This document shows, piece after piece, positions 23,444 to 25,846 of a stretch of 25,846 bases of DNA (its first letter is position 1; each line of letters begins with the position of its first letter). The stretch is from a virus. Position numbers and translations under genes: made by a program. Below the pieces are notes generated by a model. The model had not been told where the DNA came from and ran no database searches. It saw only the letters and a program-made list of their open reading frames with translations. The stretch is from positions 1-25,846 of the IMG/VR virus record IMGVR_UViG_3300034104_002635. One strand, given 5' to 3'.

Positions 23444-23657
23444 GTTTCACTCCAAGGCACTGATAACATTACCAAAATCGGGGCAAAAACGCAAATGAAA
23501 CGGTTTTTCGGGAAATATAGCCCCATATAGGTATTCATACCCCCACTGTGTTATGTATACAACTCACCCCATCCTTATAGCTATATATATCTAAATCTCG
23601 TTTCATTTATAATAATAATAAGAAAAAGGGTGTTCTTTCAAAGGCTTGGAGTGAAAC
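23444..23657. repeat. Inner 15-bp inverted repeat (23444-23458 / 23643-23657)
   Basis: GTTTCACTCCAAGGC pairs with GGCTTGGAGTGAAAC at 14 of 15 positions, nested inside the outer repeat. The right arm is followed by CGG, giving the extended TGAAACGG form. Confidence 0.85.
23534..23562 (-). promoter_or_regulatory. Candidate leftward early promoter
   Basis: On the - strand TTGTAT (23557-23562) and TATGAA (23534-23539) are separated by 17 bases. Agreement with consensus is moderate (3/6 and 4/6). The -10 lies inside a palindrome GGTAT-TC-ATACC (23530-23541), which could be an operator. It is upstream of the 155-aa gene in the expected place, with a leader of over 300 bases. Confidence 0.32.
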
Positions 23658-23699
23658 GGGGGGTGTGACATTTGGCGTTTTTCTGTTTCAAAACGCCTT

Positions 23700-23920
23700 T
23701 TTATGCAGCAAAGACAGGCTCTTAGCCCGTGACACAGCAGATAGCCGATAGCTTGCGTGTCAGCAGGGGTTGCCAGCAGGGGACAAGCTCTGGCGGTGGG
23801 TGCGAGAGGCTGCCGATTTTAAAGCCCTCTCAGCGCGGCGGGGTGCCGGGGGTGGTGCTGGTGCCAGACAGGCGCGGGCGGCGCTGTGCGGGGCCTCTGG
23901 CGGGCTGGGAGAGGGCAAAG
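23700..23920. other. GC-rich 220-bp segment without a convincing gene
   Basis: No frame has both a ribosome site and a protein-like composition. A short direct repeat CAGCAGGGG occurs at 23761-23769 and 23774-23782. It separates the early control region from the terminator on its right and may be a decayed gene. Confidence 0.4.
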
Positions 23921-23946
23921 AAAAAGCCCGCCGGTTAGGGCGGGCT
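23921..23946 (-). terminator. Intrinsic terminator of the three-gene leftward operon
   Basis: Read on the - strand: perfect 8-bp stem AGCCCGCC / GGCGGGCT with a six-base loop followed directly by TTTT and C. It lies 22 bases after the stop of the 75-aa gene, a classic position. It would keep this operon's transcripts out of the control region to its left. Confidence 0.85.
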
Positions 23947-23968
23947 AGGTGGGGGTGGGGGATGTGGA

Positions 23969-24196
23969 TCAGGCTGTCAGGCTGCAAGCCTTCAGGAACG
24001 TCTCGCGTTCGAAGCGGGGATTGTCAGCCGCCAGCGCGTCAGCCAGCCGGAGAGCCGCAAGGTGCGCGCCTTGGCTCTCGCCAGAATTAAAGGTGCGGCC
24101 ATCGTCTGACAGCCGTTCGCTGTCGCCATTGCTGGCGATATGGGCCAGCGTCTCCCGGAGGGCGGCGGCAATCAGGATATAATCTTTGCGCGTCAT
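23969..24196 (-). CDS. Small phage protein of the 'RKDY...NPRF' type (75 aa)
   Basis: ATG at 24196, with GGGGAGACC upstream. MTRKDYILIAAALRETLAHI at the start and ADNPRFERETFLKAC at the end are a pattern I know from many small phage and prophage proteins of unknown function. Helical and soluble. Last gene of a three-gene operon, followed by an intrinsic terminator. Confidence 0.78.
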   Translation of the reverse strand: MTRKDYILIAAALRETLAHIASNGDSERLSDDGRTFNSGESQGAHLAALRLADALAADNPRFERETFLKACSLTA

Positions 24197-24219
24197 GGTG
24201 GTGGTCTCCCCTCTTGCGG

Positions 24220-24576
24220 TTAGAAGCTGTTGCGTTCGGCGAGGGCGTTCAGCGCCTCCTGCTGCTCCCGGGTGAACTTCCCCCAGAAATCGGCGACACA
24301 GTCCACGCCCCAGCATGGCTCCTCGCTCTCCTCAGGGGAGGGGGCGGTATACTCTGCCACGCAAGCCCATAGAGCCTCGTAGAGCGCCCCTGTGACGCCT
24401 TCCCAGCACTCGGCCACCTCATCGGGGCGGATGATGTCGAAGGCATCGTGTGGCTCAATTTCTAACGGCTCCTCAGCGCACCCGGCGCGCCAATCGTGAT
24501 AACCGAAACACTGGTCGCAGAAGTGGTCGCTGGCCGACTCGGTGTGCGGCTCGAAGGTGTGGTGGTTCTCGTTCAT
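24220..24576 (-). CDS. Acidic Cys/His-rich phage protein (118 aa)
   Basis: ATG at 24576, with AGGAGACC upstream. The N-terminus has FCDQCFGYHDWRAGC, a CxxC plus later Cys/His residues that could hold a metal ion. The rest is strongly acidic (DEVAECWEGV, PSPEESEEP) and helical at the end (FTREQQEALNALAE). Acidic, early and small, so DNA mimicry or host-protein inhibition is possible, but no direct evidence. Middle gene of the operon. Confidence 0.68.
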   Translation of the reverse strand: MNENHHTFEPHTESASDHFCDQCFGYHDWRAGCAEEPLEIEPHDAFDIIRPDEVAECWEGVTGALYEALWACVAEYTAPSPEESEEPCWGVDCVADFWGKFTREQQEALNALAERNSF

Positions 24577-24598
24577 GGTGGTGGTCTCCTGTGGTGGT

Positions 24599-24620
24599 GG
24601 GCCGGCGCTGTGGCCGGCCC
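24599..24620 (-). promoter_or_regulatory. Perfect GC hairpin between two genes of the operon
   Basis: GGGCCGGC / GCCGGCCC, eight pairs with a six-base loop, flanked by CCACCACA-type repeats, lying nine bases after one stop codon and about 10 bases before the next gene's ribosome site. There is no U-tract, so an mRNA stability or translational element is likelier than a terminator. Confidence 0.55.
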
Positions 24621-24628
24621 TGTGGTGG

Positions 24629-24865
24629 TTAGATTGTGATGCCGTGCTGCGCGGCCAGAGCTTTACCGGCGTCAGTAAAGAACAGCCAAGTGTGCCCTTC
24701 TTCAATGTCGGTTGTGATTAGACCGGCCACCTTCAGCTGAGTAAGGTTGCCACGCTCTGCTTTGTCGCCGCCCACGTTGCCGCCCACCAACGGTGTGCCG
24801 TTCCAGTTGCCAGCGTCGTCGGCGTAGGCGAGAAAGACCTTCAGGCTCGTTTCGGTAATGTTCAT
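24629..24865 (-). CDS. Winged-helix-like small phage protein (78 aa)
   Basis: ATG at 24865, with AAGGA about nine bases upstream. An N-terminal helix (TETSLKVFLAYADDAGNW) and a C-terminal stretch NLTQLKVAGLITTD...TWLFFTDAGKALAAQHGI have the helix-strand-strand ('recognition helix plus wing') layout of MarR-like winged helices: L..L...GLI followed by a beta hairpin and T..GK. Members in other phages are unassigned. As first gene of a self-contained operon next to both control regions, it may be a transcription regulator; inferred. Confidence 0.72.
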   Translation of the reverse strand: MNITETSLKVFLAYADDAGNWNGTPLVGGNVGGDKAERGNLTQLKVAGLITTDIEEGHTWLFFTDAGKALAAQHGITI

Positions 24866-24929
24866 CTGTCCGTTCCTTTTCCACTGGATGATGGGCGTGA
24901 GTTGCCCAGCGGGCCTATGCCCACTGCCA

Positions 24930-24957
24930 CCAATACAGCAAGCAACAATGGTGTCAA
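24930..24957 (-). promoter_or_regulatory. Promoter for the three-gene leftward operon
   Basis: On the - strand a perfect -35 TTGACA (24952-24957) and a weaker -10 TATTGG (24930-24935), 16 bases apart. Transcription would start near 24923, leaving a leader of about 58 bases before the ATG at 24865. Fits a host-type sigma-70 early promoter. Confidence 0.6.
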
Positions 24958-25012
24958 CAGGGGGCGTCATCACCTAGGCGCAGCATCGCACCGGGCAGCG
25001 AGACCGCGCACT

Positions 25013-25042
25013 GCCCTGCCCGTTGCTGGCTGGGGGCAGGGC
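25013..25042. repeat. 9-bp perfect inverted repeat with 12-base loop
   Basis: GCCCTGCCC / GGGCAGGGC. No T-tract follows on either strand, so it is a structural or protein-binding element rather than a standard terminator. Confidence 0.7.
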
Positions 25043-25057
25043 CGGCGCCCTCTGGCA

Positions 25058-25080
25058 CCCCCCACCCACCCACTTCCCCC
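25058..25080 (-). other. G-quadruplex motif on the - strand
   Basis: Four G-tracts of 5, 3, 3 and 6 with loops AAGT, T and T. Short loops predict a stable quadruplex. Seen directly in sequence; folding is inferred. Confidence 0.6.
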
Positions 25081-25184
25081 GGCTTGGCCGCCCTTCGTAG
25101 CTATATATACCCACCCTCAGGCGTATTTCGTTCTGAATCCGTCCCGGCCTTCTCCAGACCCCCCACCCCCTAAAACACCCCCCT

Positions 25185-25212
25185 TTGTTTTTAGCTGCGG
25201 TTCCATTATGTT
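25185..25212 (+). promoter_or_regulatory. Weak candidate promoter for terminase
   Basis: TTGTTT (25185-25190) and TATGTT (25207-25212), 16 bases apart, about 30 bases before the terminase ATG. Matches are partial; a late gene may also depend on a phage activator. Confidence 0.25.
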
Positions 25213-25241
25213 TATTTTGTAGTTTTGCCGGGGCGCTGATT

Positions 25242-25754
25242 ATGTTTGATGACACGGGTGATTTGGATGTGATAGGTCCTGCTGAGCGGGACGCGATTTT
25301 TGCGCGTGTTTATGTTGAGCAGCGTGCGTTGAAGAAGGGGAATGCGGCTGAGATTGCTTGTGTTCGGGCTGGGATTACGAGTCCTGAGTTGAACATGTCG
25401 ATTGTCGCGTCGAGGCAGCTGGCGCGGCCTGAGGTTCAGCGTTTGATTATGGCGGCTGAGGCTTCGGGGGTTGAGGTTGAGCGGCGGGAATATACGCGGG
25501 ATTTGTTTTTGGATGAGTTGCAGGCTGTTGTTCAGGCGGCGATGGACAAGGGTGCGTATCCGAGTGCGATTAGTGCGGTGAAGACGCAGGCGCAGTTGCT
25601 GGGGATGTTGGATCAGACGGTGAATGTGAACCACAGTGTGAGCGCGAAGGATCTGGATTTGGCGACGCTCAGGGCGATGGTTGCGGATCGGGCGAGGCCG
25701 GTGAAGGTGATTGAGGGGACGTTGGTCCGGGGGATTGGGGATGGCGATGACTGA
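25242..25754 (+). CDS. terS: Terminase small subunit
   Basis: 170 residues from the ATG at 25242; the frame extends upstream, but an earlier start would add an unrelated hydrophobic stretch with no ribosome site. An N-terminal HTH-like unit reads GNAAEIACVRAGITSPELNMSI followed by ASRQLARPEVQRLI, the classic phage small-terminase pattern. A helical middle (DELQAVVQAAMDKGAYPSAI) with KTQAQLLGML follows, then a short C-terminal tail. TerS oligomers bind the packaging site and hand DNA to the large subunit. Codon third positions are strikingly rich in G and T compared with the other genes. The next gene overlaps its end. Confidence 0.83.
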   Translation: MFDDTGDLDVIGPAERDAIFARVYVEQRALKKGNAAEIACVRAGITSPELNMSIVASRQLARPEVQRLIMAAEASGVEVERREYTRDLFLDELQAVVQAAMDKGAYPSAISAVKTQAQLLGMLDQTVNVNHSVSAKDLDLATLRAMVADRARPVKVIEGTLVRGIGDGDD

Positions 25755-25846
25755 GACGGAGAAGGACGCGCGGATTGCGAAGTTGGAGGCGGAGTTGCAT
25801 CGAATGCATCGGCGCCATTCGGAGATGGCGCAGTACGCGGCGTTTT
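25747..25846 (+). CDS. Start of the next late gene (truncated by window end), possibly terminase large subunit
   Basis: Open frame from ATG at 25747 (or the in-frame ATG at 25741), overlapping the terS stop. Only 33 codons are visible: MTETEKDARIAKLEAELHRM and then HRRHSEMAQYAAF, a coiled-coil-like start. Large terminase genes usually follow terS and some begin with such a helix, but the ATPase motifs would lie beyond the window, so the identity rests on position only. Confidence 0.55.
   Translation, partial: MTETEKDARIAKLEAELHRMHRRHSEMAQYAAF

Larger units (their letters stand above)
23404..23696. repeat. Outer 12-bp perfect inverted repeat (23404-23415 / 23685-23696)
   Basis: GCGTTTTGAAAC and its exact complement, 269 bases apart. 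Each arm contains one TGAAAC hexamer. Confidence 0.85.
23357..23720. promoter_or_regulatory. AT-rich control region with TGAAAC sites and nested inverted repeats
   Basis: No gene is visible here. The stretch holds nine of ten TGAAAC/GTTTCA hexamers of the region. An outer inverted repeat GCGTTTTGAAAC (23404-23415) pairs with GTTTCAAAACGC (23685-23696). An inner one at 23444-23458 pairs with 23643-23657 (14 of 15). The two frame an AT-rich core (about 23520-23640). It lies upstream of the leftward early block and downstream of a terminator, the natural place for the main early promoter, its operators, and possibly a replication origin. Confidence 0.72.
24958..25241. other. C-rich divergent spacer between leftward operon and terminase
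   Basis: No gene visible. Contains a perfect inverted repeat (25013-25042), a G-quadruplex motif on the - strand (25058-25080), the TAGCTATATATA element at 25098-25109 that also occurs at 23578-23589, and long C runs (25159-25164, 25166-25170, 25178-25183). Its place before the terminase small subunit makes it a candidate for the packaging (cos/pac) region and the late promoter. Confidence 0.5.
1..25846. mobile_element. Segment of a tailed bacteriophage genome
   Basis: The whole window reads as phage. It has large virion proteins at the left end, a RecT/YqaJ/SSB-like recombination module, a primase-helicase, a long run of tiny overlapping genes and a terminase small subunit at the right end. 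No bacterial housekeeping gene and no attachment site or integrase is visible, so whether this is a free phage or a prophage cannot be decided here. Late genes flank the leftward early region on both sides, as expected if the window spans the early region of a circularly permuted or circularised phage genome. Confidence 0.93.

Noticed and set aside
23178-23696. CRISPR-like array
   Set aside because: The repeated unit is only six to eight bases, occurs in both orientations and at irregular spacing, so it is not an array of repeats and spacers.
23729-23938. Possible 69-aa + strand gene in the 23.7-23.9 kb gap
   Set aside because: GTG start without ribosome site, Gly/Arg/Pro-rich, and it runs into the terminator hairpin; overlapping frames on both strands look equally non-coding.
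1-25846. tRNA genes, integrase, CI-type repressor, DNA polymerase, holin/endolysin
   Set aside because: Looked for by motif and structure on both strands; none supported within the window.

Overview
The window is part of a tailed bacteriophage genome. It is GC-rich, almost entirely coding, and organised in large co-oriented gene blocks with many ATGA/GTGA/TGATG stop-start overlaps. The virion-protein style (a very large multi-domain internal protein next to a Q/A-rich structural protein) suggests a podovirus-like phage. The host is probably a high-GC Gram-negative bacterium, but the sequence does not identify it. I see no integrase, CI-type repressor, tRNA, CRISPR array, insertion sequence, DNA polymerase or lysis gene inside the window.

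Layout. (1) 1-7653, + strand: the end of the late/virion block. It holds the 3' part of a structural protein, a 448-aa Ala/Gln-rich protein, and an 1890-aa polyvalent protein with a ParB-like GHDGRHR motif, an HEXXH zincin motif, Pro-rich linkers and an LPD38-like C-terminal region. A hairpin at 7637-7664 sits where this block meets the convergent one. (2) 7676-17583, - strand: the DNA metabolism block. Read in its direction of transcription (right to left) it has a degenerate primase zinc-ribbon protein, a Toprim/helicase primase, a group of small and membrane or secreted proteins, an SF2 helicase, two unknown proteins, a VRR-NUC nuclease, a YqaJ-type exonuclease, a 55-aa helical DNA-binding candidate, RecT and an SSB-like protein with an acidic IPF tail. 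(3) 17673-23167, - strand: about twenty small early/accessory genes, including a tandem family carrying the HTPGPW motif, a small PD-(D/E)XK-like protein, an HTH protein and a 25-aa membrane microprotein. (4) 23178-23700: an AT-rich control region with ten TGAAAC/GTTTCA sites and two nested inverted repeats, the probable start of leftward transcription and possibly a replication origin. (5) 23921-24957, - strand: a self-contained three-gene operon with its own TTGACA promoter and an intrinsic terminator. (6) 24960-25241: a C-rich spacer with a perfect 9-bp inverted repeat and a G-quadruplex motif. (7) 25242-end, + strand: the terminase small subunit and the start of the next gene, the beginning of the packaging/late block.

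Working together: the Zn-ribbon and Toprim/helicase proteins would prime and unwind DNA, with the host supplying the polymerase. YqaJ exonuclease, RecT and the SSB-like protein form a single-strand-annealing recombination module. VRR-NUC and the SF2 helicase would process branched DNA. The small genes upstream are probably expressed first and are the likeliest place for host-takeover or anti-defence functions, though none shows a known anti-defence motif. Small genes were called from start-stop overlaps and Shine-Dalgarno sequences. Several are shorter than 60 codons and would be missed by a simple length cutoff.
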